Source: Curtobacterium oceanosedimentum (GTDB taxonomy: Bacteria > Actinomycetota > Actinomycetes > Actinomycetales > Microbacteriaceae). From it: a DNA stretch of 64,000 bases. The position numbers were made by a program, and so were the translations under genes. Positions 16,848-24,600 of the stretch are shown here, piece by piece. Under the pieces are notes generated by a model. The model was not told where the DNA came from. It saw nothing but the letters and a program-made list of their open reading frames with translations, and ran no database searches. How positions within the stretch are numbered: position 1 is the stretch's first letter; each line of letters starts with the position of its first letter. Location: the NCBI RefSeq assembly GCF_020297365.1, contig NZ_JAIXIG010000011.1, positions 34,962-98,961 of the forward strand, in the 5' to 3' direction.

Positions 16848-17756
16848 TCACCGCGGTGGGTGCAGCCGCTCCGCCGCCGTGGCACGCACGGCATCGGTGA
16901 CGCGCTCGAGCAGCGGTGACGCCAGGTTCCAACGCTGCCACCAGAGCGCGACGTCGGCGTGTCGGCCCGGCGCGAGTTCGACCAGGACGCCGCGGTCGAT
17001 CGCCTCGAGGCACTGCGCCTCGGGCAACAGCCCCCAGCCGAACCCGAGCGTCACCGCCCGGGCGAAGTCCGCCGACGTCGGGACGAAGTGGCGTGGCCCA
17101 CCGGGAGCGTGCCCGAGGACCTGGCGCAGGTACCCCTGCTGCAGGTCGTCGTCGCGGTCGTAGTCGACGAGCGGGACCTCGTCGAGCCGCCGGAGCATCC
17201 GACGTTCGGTGCCGGTGCCGTCGAGGTAGCGCGCGACGAACGCCGGGGACGCCACGGCGCGGTACCGGTCGATCCCGAGCGGCACGGACGAGCACCCCTG
17301 CACCGGGTCCGCCTCGGCCGTCACCGCCGCCATCACCGTGCCCGCGCGCAGGAGCTCCGCGGTGCGGTCCTGGTCCTCGCGGTGCAGGTCGAAGACCACC
17401 TCGGCGTCGGCCCGGACCAGCGCGAGGGCGTCGAGGAACCAGGTGCCGAGCGAGTCGGCGTTCACGGCCAGCGGGATCGAGGGCACGGCCGGTCCGTCGT
17501 CGCCGAGGGCACTCGCGGTCTCCTCGTCGAGCAACCGGACCTGTCGTGCGTGTCGGAGGACGACCTCGCCGTCGGCGGTGGGTCGCACCGGGGTCGTGCG
17601 CTGGAGCAGCACCCGCCCGACCTGCTGCTCCATCGACTTGATGCGCTGCGACACCGCGGACGGGGTGATCGACAGCGCGCGGGCCGCGGCGTCGAGGGTG
17701 CCGTGGTCGACCGCCGCGAGCAGCGTCTCGAGGTGTTCGCGCTGGAACCGGGGCAT
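16848..17756 (-). CDS. lysG: LysR-type regulator of the lysine/arginine exporter (LysG/ArgP)
   Basis: A 302-residue LysR-type regulator. The N-terminal winged helix (HLETLLAAVDHGTLDAAARALSITPSAVSQRIKSMEQQVGRVLLQR) matches the ArgP/LysG group closely; a periplasmic-binding-protein-like effector domain follows from about residue 90. In Corynebacterium, LysG binds lysine or arginine and activates lysE, which is divergent to it exactly as here, with a 69-base shared promoter region (17757-17825). Confidence 0.93.
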   Translation of the reverse strand: MPRFQREHLETLLAAVDHGTLDAAARALSITPSAVSQRIKSMEQQVGRVLLQRTTPVRPTADGEVVLRHARQVRLLDEETASALGDDGPAVPSIPLAVNADSLGTWFLDALALVRADAEVVFDLHREDQDRTAELLRAGTVMAAVTAEADPVQGCSSVPLGIDRYRAVASPAFVARYLDGTGTERRMLRRLDEVPLVDYDRDDDLQQGYLRQVLGHAPGGPRHFVPTSADFARAVTLGFGWGLLPEAQCLEAIDRGVLVELAPGRHADVALWWQRWNLASPLLERVTDAVRATAAERLHPPR

Positions 17757-17825
17757 GCAGCGCAGCTTACGGTGCTGCAGGAACCTGAGCTGTACTGCAT
17801 GCGGACCGGCCTCTAGCGTCGGAGC

Positions 17826-18572
17826 GTGACCACACTCCTACCCCTGCTCTCCGGCCTCGGCACCGGGCTCGCGCTGATCGTCGCGATCGGCGTGCAGAAC
17901 ACCTACCTGCTCCGACTCGCCGTCAGCGCCGGACTCCGGGTCGTCGTGGCGGCGGTCGTGGTGTGTGCCGCCTCGGACGCCGCGCTCATCATCGCCGGGG
18001 TGCTCGGGGTCGGCGTCGTGGTCGAGCGGTTCCCCGCGGCCGTCGTGGTGATCCGGTCCGTCGGCGCGGCGTTCCTGCTCACGTACGGGGTGCTCGCCGC
18101 CAGGCGGGCGCTGCGCCCGGCCGGGGACGCGATGCGGGTGACGGACGAGGCGGCGGACGACGGGGTCGTGCGGATCACCGCCGGGGCGGCGGGGGCGGCG
18201 GACGACGGGCTCGCGCACGCGACCACCGGCGCGACGGTCGCTGCGGGGCGGACGCGCACCGCGCCTCCCGGCCGCACGGTGACCATGCGCACGGCGGTGC
18301 TGACGATGCTCGTCTTCACGTGGGCGAACCCGCACGTGTACCTGGACACGCTCGTGTTCCTGGGGTCCGTCGCGAACCAGCAGGGGCCGGACGACCGCTG
18401 GCTGTGGACGATCGGGGCCGTCGCGGCGAGCTGCGTGTGGTTCTCGGCCCTCGGGTTCGGCGGCCGGTTGCTGCGACCGCTGTTCGCGAAGCCGCTGACC
18501 TGGCGGGTGTTCGACGGTCTGGTCGCCGTGGTGATGCTCGGCTTCGGGGTGCTGCTGCTCGTCGGCGCGTAG
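17826..18572 (+). CDS. lysE: L-lysine/L-arginine exporter LysE
   Basis: A 248-residue membrane protein of the LysE superfamily that exports basic amino acids. Conserved features are VAIGVQNTYLLR near the N-terminus and TWANPHVYLDTLVFLGS in the second half. The cytoplasmic loop between them (about residues 95-155) is some 50 residues longer than in typical 200-residue homologues and is Ala/Thr/Asp-rich. TAGCGT (17814-17819) lies six bases before the GTG, so the mRNA may be leaderless. The divergent lysG is its likely activator. Confidence 0.93.
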   Translation: MTTLLPLLSGLGTGLALIVAIGVQNTYLLRLAVSAGLRVVVAAVVVCAASDAALIIAGVLGVGVVVERFPAAVVVIRSVGAAFLLTYGVLAARRALRPAGDAMRVTDEAADDGVVRITAGAAGAADDGLAHATTGATVAAGRTRTAPPGRTVTMRTAVLTMLVFTWANPHVYLDTLVFLGSVANQQGPDDRWLWTIGAVAASCVWFSALGFGGRLLRPLFAKPLTWRVFDGLVAVVMLGFGVLLLVGA

Positions 18573-18601
18573 CCCCTCGGCAACAGCGGAGGAGCCCCGG
18601 G

Positions 18602-18677
18602 ACAGCGGAGGACCATCGGGAGCAGTGCAAGTCCCCGAGACAGCAGAGGACGATCCGGAGCAGTGCCGGCCCCCGGA
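18602..18677. repeat. Two imperfect tandem 38-bp repeats downstream of lysE
   Basis: Units 18602-18639 and 18640-18677 share about 30 of 38 bases, with common blocks ACAGC-GAGGAC and GGAGCAGTGC. A partial earlier copy of the first block starts near 18583. No coding potential is seen; the stretch connects lysE to the terminator. Confidence 0.6.
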
Positions 18678-18679
18678 AC

Positions 18680-18715
18680 GGACACAGCACCGTGCGATCG
18701 CACGGTGCTGTGTCC
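18680..18715. terminator. Bidirectional terminator between lysE and the permease gene
   Basis: Perfect 36-bp palindrome: GGACACAGCACCGTGCGA followed directly by its reverse complement. It lies between the convergent lysE and permease genes and has no uridine tract on either side. Confidence 0.85.
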
Positions 18716-18735
18716 GGAACGGATTCGGAGCGGGG

Positions 18736-20211
18736 CTACTGCATGCCCTGGCCGACGCGGCTGTGGCGGCGGCTGTAGCCGAAGTAGATCGCGAAGCCGA
18801 TGGCCAGCCAGATGACGAACCGCAGCCAGGTCTCGACCTCGAGGTTCAGCATGAGCCAGAAGCACAGCACGGCCGAGATGATCGGCAGCACCGGCGACCA
18901 CGGCACCCGGAAGGCACGCGGGGCGTCCGGCCGCGAGCGGCGCAGCACGATGATCCCGATCGACACCAGGACGAACGCCGACAGCGTGCCGATGTTGATC
19001 ATGCCCTCGAGCTTGTCGACCGCGGTGAACCCGGCGAGCAGCGCCACGACGACGCCGGCGACGACCTGGACGCGCACCGGGGTCTGGGTCTTCGGGTTCG
19101 TCTTCGAGAACCAGCGCGGCAGCAGGCCGTCGCGGCTCATCGAGAACACGATGCGCGACAGACCGAGCAGCAGCACCATGACGACCGTGGTCAGGCCGAT
19201 CAGGGAGCCGATGGCGATGATGCCGGCGGCCCACGGCAGCCCGACGATGTCGAATGCCGACGCCAGAGACGGCGCCTTCTCCTCTGCCAGGCGCTGGTAG
19301 GAGACCATGCCGGTGATGACGATGCTGACGCCGACGTAGAGCAGCGTCACGATGCCGAGCCCGATGAAGATGCCGCGGGGCAGGGTCTTCTGCGGGTTCT
19401 CGGTCTCCTCGGCGCTGGTCGCGACGACGTCGAACCCGATGAAGGCGAAGAACACCAGCGATGCCGCGGCGAGCAGGCCGAAGACGCCGTACTGGGCGGG
19501 CTCCGCACCGGTGAACCAGGACACGAGCGACTGGGTCCAGACGCTGCCCTCGGCACCCTTGGTGGGTTCGGCCGGCGGGATGAAGGGGGTGAAGTTCGCG
19601 GCCTTGACGAAGAACGCACCGGCGACGATGACGAACACGACGATCGCGACCTTGATGATCGTGATGACGGCCGACACCCGCGACGACAGACGGGTGCCGA
19701 ACGCGAGCAGCACGGTGAAGATGCCGACGATGAGCACCGGGCCCCAGGTGAAGGGGATCGGGCCGAGCTGGATCGTGCTCGGCAGGGTCACGCCGAAGAC
19801 GTCGAACGCGGTGCTGAGGTAGATGCCCCAGTACTTCGCGATCACGGCGCTGGCGGTGAGGGTCTCGAGGATGAGGTCCCACCCGACGATCCAGGCGAGC
19901 AGCTCGCCCATCGTGGCGTAGGTGAACGTGTAGGCCGACCCGGCGACGGGGATCGTCGACGCGAACTCGGCGTAGCACATGATCGCCAGGCCGCAGGTGA
20001 CGGCGGCGAGCAGGAACGAGACGATGACGCCCGGGCCGGCGAAGTTCGCGGCGGCGTTCGCGCCGACCGAGAAGATGCCGGCGCCGACGGCGACGGCGAT
20101 GCCCATCGCGGCGATGTCGAACGTCTTGAGCGAGCGTTTCAGGGAGCGACCCTGCTCCTCGGAGTCGGCCAGTGAGGCCTCGATCGACTTGATGCGGATC
20201 TTGCTTGCCAT
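18736..20211 (-). CDS. APC-superfamily amino-acid permease (cationic amino-acid transporter type)
   Basis: A 491-residue proton-coupled amino-acid importer with about twelve to fourteen hydrophobic segments. The first segment carries the APC signature GIAVAVGAGIFSVGANAAANFAGPGV; FAFIGFDVVATSAEETENPQKTLPRGI is the typical sixth-segment motif of the YfnA/CAT subfamily. The ATG is followed by a 30-residue charged cytoplasmic tail. Substrates are probably cationic or branched amino acids, but cannot be read from sequence. It converges on lysE, the exporter of basic amino acids, which may or may not be meaningful. Confidence 0.92.
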   Translation of the reverse strand: MASKIRIKSIEASLADSEEQGRSLKRSLKTFDIAAMGIAVAVGAGIFSVGANAAANFAGPGVIVSFLLAAVTCGLAIMCYAEFASTIPVAGSAYTFTYATMGELLAWIVGWDLILETLTASAVIAKYWGIYLSTAFDVFGVTLPSTIQLGPIPFTWGPVLIVGIFTVLLAFGTRLSSRVSAVITIIKVAIVVFVIVAGAFFVKAANFTPFIPPAEPTKGAEGSVWTQSLVSWFTGAEPAQYGVFGLLAAASLVFFAFIGFDVVATSAEETENPQKTLPRGIFIGLGIVTLLYVGVSIVITGMVSYQRLAEEKAPSLASAFDIVGLPWAAGIIAIGSLIGLTTVVMVLLLGLSRIVFSMSRDGLLPRWFSKTNPKTQTPVRVQVVAGVVVALLAGFTAVDKLEGMINIGTLSAFVLVSIGIIVLRRSRPDAPRAFRVPWSPVLPIISAVLCFWLMLNLEVETWLRFVIWLAIGFAIYFGYSRRHSRVGQGMQ

Positions 20212-20369
20212 GGGGTGGATCCCGTCATCGGCTGGCGGCGGACCTCGGAAGAGTACTGGTGTACCACGGCGTCACGCAAAGCGTCCGCCCGGACGGTGGT
20301 CCGGTCCGGTGCCGGACGGGAGGCGCGGCGCAGGTCCGGCGCGTGCCGCCCGTCCGGCGGGTGGGCGGG

Positions 20370-20460
20370 TCGGTGGGCTGCTGCTCGCGTCAGCGCGCTG
20401 CTGCTTGCGTCGGCGTGCGCTGCTCGCGTCGGCGCGCTGCGCGGGTCAGCGCGCTGCGCG
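20370..20460. repeat. Degenerate tandem repeats of about 20 bp overlapping the HAD gene end
   Basis: Four to five imperfect units of the form GCTGCTGCTCGCGTCAGCGC run from about 20370 to 20460. The last units include the stop codon and final codons of the HAD gene (minus strand). The rest of the 20212-20445 interval holds one copy of the recurring 12-mer (20313-20324) and no gene. Confidence 0.55.
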
Positions 20461-21318
20461 CCAGTCCGCCAGGAAGCGGGCGCCCGCCTCGTCGTGGATC
20501 ACGCCGTCGGGAGCGGTGAGCACCGGGTACGGGGTCGCCGGCACACCGTCGGCCGGGCGGACGTCGACGTGTGCGACGTCGTGCCCGTTCGCGTGCAGCC
20601 AGTCCGCCATCGCGTAGTCGCTGCGGGAGTCCCCCACGGTGCGCCAGGTGACCGGGAGCGCACCGTCGTGCCCGAGGAGCTCGAGCGAGCGCTCGGCGCC
20701 GAGGTCCTTGCCGCTGCGGTCGGACTCCACGTCGGTCGAGATGATCGTGGGGTCGATGCGCCACTGCACCGCACCGTCGGCGTCGGGCCGGACGTCGTCG
20801 AGACGGCGGACACCGAGGCCCCGGCGCTCGAGCGCGGCCATCGCCTTCGCGTCGAACTCCGCCTGGCGGGCCAGGTAGGTGGCGTTCGGCACCTCGACGC
20901 GCTGCTCGATCGACACCATGGCGCGCTTCGTCTCGTCGAAGAACACCAGGTCGGCGTACTCGTCGCGGACGAGCTCGCGCATCTCGTCGGCGAAGTCGCG
21001 CGGGAGCGCCAGGTCGTCGGCGACGGTGAGCTCACCCATGCCGCCGTCGTACTGCGGGCCGATCGAGCACCAGACCGCGCCCTTCTCGCACACCGCGTGC
21101 ACCCGGCCGCCCTCGGCCAGGCCGCCCGCGAGCAGCGGACCCACCACCTCGCTCCGGATGAACGCGTCGCTGCGTCCGGTGTTGAAGACGATCGGGATGC
21201 CCTCGGCGGCGAGCGCGACGAGGTCCGCCACGATGCTCGGGATCGCGATGGTGCGGGAGACGGGGCTCGCGATGGGCCCGTCGACGTCGAGCAGGAGGCC
21301 GAGACGAGGTGCGTTCAC
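20446..21318 (-). CDS. HAD-superfamily hydrolase
   Basis: A 290-residue HAD phosphatase. Motif I is LLLDVDGPI (nucleophile and acid Asp), motif II is NTGRSD, the lysine is likely in the DRSGKDLG segment, and motif IV is GDSRSDYAMADWL. A substantial cap domain separates motifs II and IV, as in Cof-type enzymes acting on sugar phosphates or similar. The substrate is unknown. GAGGAT stands six bases before the GTG start, which fits leaderless initiation. The C-terminal codons run into a tandem repeat. Confidence 0.85.
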   Translation of the reverse strand: MNAPRLGLLLDVDGPIASPVSRTIAIPSIVADLVALAAEGIPIVFNTGRSDAFIRSEVVGPLLAGGLAEGGRVHAVCEKGAVWCSIGPQYDGGMGELTVADDLALPRDFADEMRELVRDEYADLVFFDETKRAMVSIEQRVEVPNATYLARQAEFDAKAMAALERRGLGVRRLDDVRPDADGAVQWRIDPTIISTDVESDRSGKDLGAERSLELLGHDGALPVTWRTVGDSRSDYAMADWLHANGHDVAHVDVRPADGVPATPYPVLTAPDGVIHDEAGARFLADWRAAR

Positions 21319-21336
21319 CCGCCCATCCTCTCGCAG

Positions 21337-22158
21337 TCAGCCGCGGGGCGAGACGGCGTGGGTGCGGACGCGGTCGACCAGGGCGAGCAGGGTGTCCGGG
21401 TCGGGCACGTGCCCCTGCCCCGGGACCTCGGCGAACTCCGAGCCGGGGACGGCGTCGGCGACGGCTGCGGCGGCCAGGCGCATCCACTCCAGGCTGTCGC
21501 TGCCGGCCCCGACGAGCACGGGGACGCCGACGGCTGCCGCGACACGTTCGGGCACCGCCAGGCCGTTCATCACCCGGACCTCGCGGCCGAGCACGTCCGC
21601 GTTGGCGACGAGTGCCCGCCAGAGCACCGTCTTCAGCCGCAGCGCCGTTGCCTGCCCCATCGGGACGCCGAGCACCTGCGTCAGGAACGCGCGGACCGCC
21701 TGGGCGCGACGGCCGGCTGCGACGTGCTCGTCGAGCAGGTCGGCGAAGACGACGTCGTCGGCGTGCGGGTCGACCGATGCGCGGTACGGCGGCTCCCACA
21801 GGACCGCTCCGTCGGCACGGAGGCCCGTGGCGAGTGCCTGCAGGACCACCCCGGCGCCGACGCAGATGCCCACGACGGTCACGGGGGCGCCGACGCTCTC
21901 GACGACCGCACGCAGGTCGTCGACCTCGCGCTCGATCGCCCACGGAGCCGTGTCCCCGCTCGCACCACGACCGCGGCGGTCGTAGGTCACGACGCGGTGG
22001 GCCGTCCCGAGCCCGGTGGACACGCTGTCCAGGTAGGGCGTGCCGCGGTGGTCGAATGCGCCGCCCACGACGACGACCGCAGGACCGTCCCCCGCCTCGG
22101 ACACGGCGAGGGCGGTGCCGTCGGAGGAGGCGACCGTTCGGTCGACGGGAGGGAGCAT
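21337..22158 (-). CDS. Alpha/beta-hydrolase with a cysteine in the nucleophile elbow
   Basis: A 273-residue alpha/beta-hydrolase. Seen: the oxyanion segment VVVVGGAFDHRG, HRVVTYDRRGRGASG, the nucleophile elbow VVGICVGAG and the catalytic-His segment VPGQGHVPDPDTLLALV. The elbow reads G-x-C-x-G instead of the usual G-x-S-x-G, so the nucleophile would be cysteine, as in dienelactone hydrolase. ATG at 22158 gives the expected N-terminus MLPPVDRTVASSDGTALAV. It is divergent from the membrane protein/TetR unit and may fall under the same regulator. Confidence 0.85.
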   Translation of the reverse strand: MLPPVDRTVASSDGTALAVSEAGDGPAVVVVGGAFDHRGTPYLDSVSTGLGTAHRVVTYDRRGRGASGDTAPWAIEREVDDLRAVVESVGAPVTVVGICVGAGVVLQALATGLRADGAVLWEPPYRASVDPHADDVVFADLLDEHVAAGRRAQAVRAFLTQVLGVPMGQATALRLKTVLWRALVANADVLGREVRVMNGLAVPERVAAAVGVPVLVGAGSDSLEWMRLAAAAVADAVPGSEFAEVPGQGHVPDPDTLLALVDRVRTHAVSPRG

Positions 22159-22324
22159 GGGGTCCTTCGAGAGGTGGTCGACGGCGTTGCGTCGAGGCCT
22201 CGGGCAGGCCGTGCGGGTACCGGTCCCCCGAGTGTCCCAGTGCCGGTGGTCCGTGTCTCCCCCCGGTTCCAGGGGCAGAACCGTCCGAGTCCCCCTCGAC
22301 AGGGCACTTCCGCATGCCCTACGT

Positions 22325-22342
22325 TGAGTACACCTGTACTCA
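22325..22342. promoter_or_regulatory. Candidate TetR operator before the membrane protein gene
   Basis: Perfect inverted repeat TGAGTAC-ACCT-GTACTCA, ending 17 bases before the GTG of the membrane protein gene and just upstream of its GGAGG. It lies in an A/T-richer island between divergent genes. The TetR gene at the end of the unit is the obvious candidate to bind it. Confidence 0.6.
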
Positions 22343-22359
22343 CAAAACTGGAGGAAGAC

Positions 22360-22929
22360 GTGACGCTGATCGCCATCGTCGCCTGTGAGGTCGCGTTCTG
22401 GATCGCGATCCTCGGCGGCCTGACCACCCGGTACCTCCTGCGACGGCCGCGCCTCGGGGCCGCGCTGTTCGTGGCGGCACCGCTCATCGACGTGCTCCTG
22501 CTCGCGCTCGTCACGGTCGACCTGCTCGGCGGCGGGACGGCGTCGTGGCACCACGGGCTCGCCGCGATCTACATCGGCGTCTCGATCGCCTACGGGCACC
22601 GGATGATCGCGTGGGCCGACGCCCGGTTCGCCCACCGGTTCGCTGACGGGCCGGCTCCGGAACGGCTGTCCGGGTGGCGGTACACGGCCCGCTGCTGGGG
22701 CGACGTCCTGCGGACCACCGTCGCCGTCCTCATCGCGGGCGGGATCATCGGTGGACTCGTGCTCGTCGTCGGCGACCCGGACCGCACGGCCGAACTGCAG
22801 GGCACGGTCGCGGTGCTCGGGGTGATCCTGGGCATCGACCTGCTCTGGGCGATCAGCTACACGATCTGGCCGCGCAAGACCGCCGCCGCCGCGCTCGGTG
22901 GGCCGGCCGGACAGCCGGGCCGGTCGTAG
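22360..22929 (+). CDS. Small integral membrane protein
   Basis: A 189-residue protein with about five predicted membrane segments (starting LIAIVACEVAFWIAILGG, AALFVAAPLIDVLLLALVTVDLL, then HHGLAAIYIGVSIAYGHRMI, VLRTTVAVLIAGGIIGGLVLVV and VAVLGVILGIDLLWAISYTIW). No family is recognised. GGAGG precedes the GTG at 22360. The TetR gene follows after nine bases, so the pair is probably one autoregulated unit controlled through the palindrome at 22325-22342. The TAG stop doubles as the start of the TAGGCT box of the next gene. Confidence 0.8.
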   Translation: MTLIAIVACEVAFWIAILGGLTTRYLLRRPRLGAALFVAAPLIDVLLLALVTVDLLGGGTASWHHGLAAIYIGVSIAYGHRMIAWADARFAHRFADGPAPERLSGWRYTARCWGDVLRTTVAVLIAGGIIGGLVLVVGDPDRTAELQGTVAVLGVILGIDLLWAISYTIWPRKTAAAALGGPAGQPGRS

Positions 22930-22938
22930 GCTGAGCCG

Positions 22939-23532
22939 GTGCCCCGCCGCGTCGACCTCGAGGAACGAGGAGCCCTGGTGACCGCAGCCTGCCTGCGGAT
23001 CCTGGAACGGGACGGCCTGGGCGCCCTGTCGGTGCGGAACGTCGCGGACGAGGCCGGCATCGCCCCCGCGTCGTTCCGACGCATGTTCCCGACGCAGGAC
23101 GCGCTGCGCGAGCACTGCCTGACGGTCGTCGAGGAACGGGTGACCGCGCGGATCTCCGCGCTGCGCTCCACCGGCCGCGCGCTGGCGTTGGACACCCTGG
23201 CCCAGGTGCTGCCGCTCGACGCCGAGCGCACCGCGGAGATCCTGGCGCAGGTGCAACTCGGCGTGCTCTCGCGCACCGACGAGCACCTGGCCACCCGCGC
23301 CCGTCGCCTGAACGACGGGGTCCGTCGGGTGTGTTCCCGGGCGCTCGAGGTCCTGCGCGAGGACGGCCGCCTCGGCGCCGGTCGGGACCCGGGCGACGAG
23401 GCCGACCGGCTGCACGCGCTGGTCGACGGGCTCGCTGTCGGGCACACCTGGGACCCGGCCGCCCGGAGCCCGGAGCGGGTCCTGGCGCTCGTCGAGCTGC
23501 ACGTGGACAGCCTGCGCGGCCCGGTCGGCTGA
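22939..23532 (+). CDS. TetR-family transcriptional regulator
   Basis: A 197-residue regulator with a TetR helix-turn-helix (ALVTAACLRILERDGLGALSVRNVADEAGIAPASFRRMFPTQDALREH) and a helical effector domain. TAGGCT (22927-22932), overlapping the stop of the membrane protein gene, stands six bases before the GTG, so an internal leaderless transcript is possible besides read-through. The likely target is the palindrome 22325-22342. Confidence 0.87.
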   Translation: MPRRVDLEERGALVTAACLRILERDGLGALSVRNVADEAGIAPASFRRMFPTQDALREHCLTVVEERVTARISALRSTGRALALDTLAQVLPLDAERTAEILAQVQLGVLSRTDEHLATRARRLNDGVRRVCSRALEVLREDGRLGAGRDPGDEADRLHALVDGLAVGHTWDPAARSPERVLALVELHVDSLRGPVG

Positions 23533-23541
23533 TCGTTCCCG

Positions 23542-23802
23542 TCAGCGGTCCCGGTAGACCTCGCGCCGGTGCCCCGCGTCGACGACCACCACGATGAGCT
23601 TCCCGTCGTCGATCCGGTAGATCAGTCGGTAGTCGCCGGAACGGACGCGCCACCCGGGGCGGTTCACGAGCTTGCGGGCAGCGGGCGGGCGTGGTTGCTC
23701 GGCGAGGATCGCGAGGAGCCCCTCGATCCGCCGCCGCCCGTCGAGTGGCAGCTTGCGGATGACGCGTTGTGCAGCCGGGATGACCTCGACCGAGTAGCTC
23801 AC
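23542..23802 (-). CDS. RelE/ParE-family toxin
   Basis: An 86-residue toxin of the RelE fold: SYSVEVIPAAQRVIRKLPLDGRRRIEGLLAIL, then PGWRVRSGDYRLIYRIDDGKLIVVVVDAGHRREVYR. The basic residues of the central and last strands, which act on ribosome-bound mRNA in RelE, are retained (WRVRSGDYRLIY, GHRREVY). The GTG at 23802 overlaps the antitoxin stop by four bases, giving translational coupling; a longer frame upstream would overlap the antitoxin and is rejected. Confidence 0.88.
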   Translation of the reverse strand: MSYSVEVIPAAQRVIRKLPLDGRRRIEGLLAILAEQPRPPAARKLVNRPGWRVRSGDYRLIYRIDDGKLIVVVVDAGHRREVYRDR

Positions 23803-24059
23803 CCGAGACCGAGTTCGCGCTTGAGGTCGTCCCACTTGACGTTGTCGCCGCCGATGCGCGCGCTCTCGGCGACGGCTTCGTCGTAGGCGACCAGGTCATC
23901 CAGGTCCTCCGCTGCCTCGAGCAACCGGTCGAGGACGGCTGCGTCGACCACGGCCGCGACGCGCTTGTTGCGCCGGGTCAGGTAGACGGGTTCGCGTCGG
24001 GCATCGTCGATGATCGATGCCAGTCGCCCGCGTGCTTCAGAGATCGACACTTCGCTCAC
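23799..24059 (-). CDS. Phd/YefM-family antitoxin
   Basis: An 86-residue antitoxin. The N-terminal Phd/YefM DNA-binding fold is clear (VSISEARGRLASIIDDARREPVYLTRRNKRVAAVV) and the acidic C-terminal part (DLDDLVAYDEAVAESARIG) would wrap the toxin. The start is a GTG with TAGAAT (complement of 24066-24071) six bases upstream, so the mRNA is probably leaderless. TGTACA operators overlap this promoter, consistent with autorepression. Confidence 0.88.
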   Translation of the reverse strand: MSEVSISEARGRLASIIDDARREPVYLTRRNKRVAAVVDAAVLDRLLEAAEDLDDLVAYDEAVAESARIGGDNVKWDDLKRELGLG

Positions 24060-24060
24060 C

Positions 24061-24085
24061 TGTACATTCTAGAGCATTTTGTACA
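24061..24085. promoter_or_regulatory. Promoter/operator of the toxin-antitoxin pair
   Basis: Two self-palindromic TGTACA hexamers (24061-24066 and 24080-24085) are 19 bp apart and flank an A/T-rich core holding the TAGAAT -10 element of the minus-strand transcript. Phd/YefM antitoxins usually bind such short palindromes to repress their own operon. Confidence 0.6.
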
Positions 24086-24087
24086 AG

Positions 24088-24600
24088 TCAGACGAGTGCC
24101 GTGGTGCCGACAGACTCCCGTTCGAGCAGCGACCGCTTGACGTCGAGCCCCCACGCGAACCCGCCGAGCGTGCCGTCGGAGCGCAGCACCCGGTGGCACG
24201 GCACGAACAGCGCCGGAGCGTTGCGGGCGCACACGCTCGCCGCCGCCCGCACGGCGTCGGGTCGGCCCATCGCCGCCGCGAACCCGGTGTAGGTCAACGT
24301 GCTGCCGACTGGGATCCGGCGGAGCTGGCGCCACCCCTCGGTGAAGAGCTCCGTGCCGAACTGCCGCACCGGGACCTGGGCGGCGTGCTCGACCTCGCCC
24401 GAGTAGAAGGCGTCCACCGCGTCGGCCGATGCGACCGTCCCGTCGAGCACGCGGTCGGGCCGGTGCCGGTCGGCCAGGCGGGCGAGGATCCGCTCGGCGG
24501 AGTCGGTCCAGCCCGAGGCGAGCACACGGCCCTCGCCGTCCTCGAGCACGGTGAACGGTCCGTCTGGGGTGTCCAGGGTCTGGATGGTTGCGTCGGTCAT
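24088..24600 (-). CDS. ogt: Methylated-DNA-protein-cysteine S-methyltransferase
   Basis: A 170-residue suicide repair protein that transfers the methyl group from O6-methylguanine to its own cysteine. The active-site motif PCHRV is intact, preceded by the recognition-helix region YTGFAAAMGRPDAVRAAASVCARNAPALFV. The ATG overlaps the stop of the adaA-alkA gene by four bases (ATGA), so the two repair genes are translationally coupled. Confidence 0.95.
   Translation of the reverse strand: MTDATIQTLDTPDGPFTVLEDGEGRVLASGWTDSAERILARLADRHRPDRVLDGTVASADAVDAFYSGEVEHAAQVPVRQFGTELFTEGWRQLRRIPVGSTLTYTGFAAAMGRPDAVRAAASVCARNAPALFVPCHRVLRSDGTLGGFAWGLDVKRSLLERESVGTTALV

Noticed and set aside
18625..20175. 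516-residue Asp/Arg-rich frame opposite the permease
   Set aside because: The reverse strand encodes a clear APC transporter; the acidic repeats are the mirror of its hydrophobic codons.
20215..22359. Long upstream extension of the membrane protein gene
   Set aside because: The open frame continues antisense through the HAD and hydrolase genes; the ribosome binding site and palindrome place the start at 22360.
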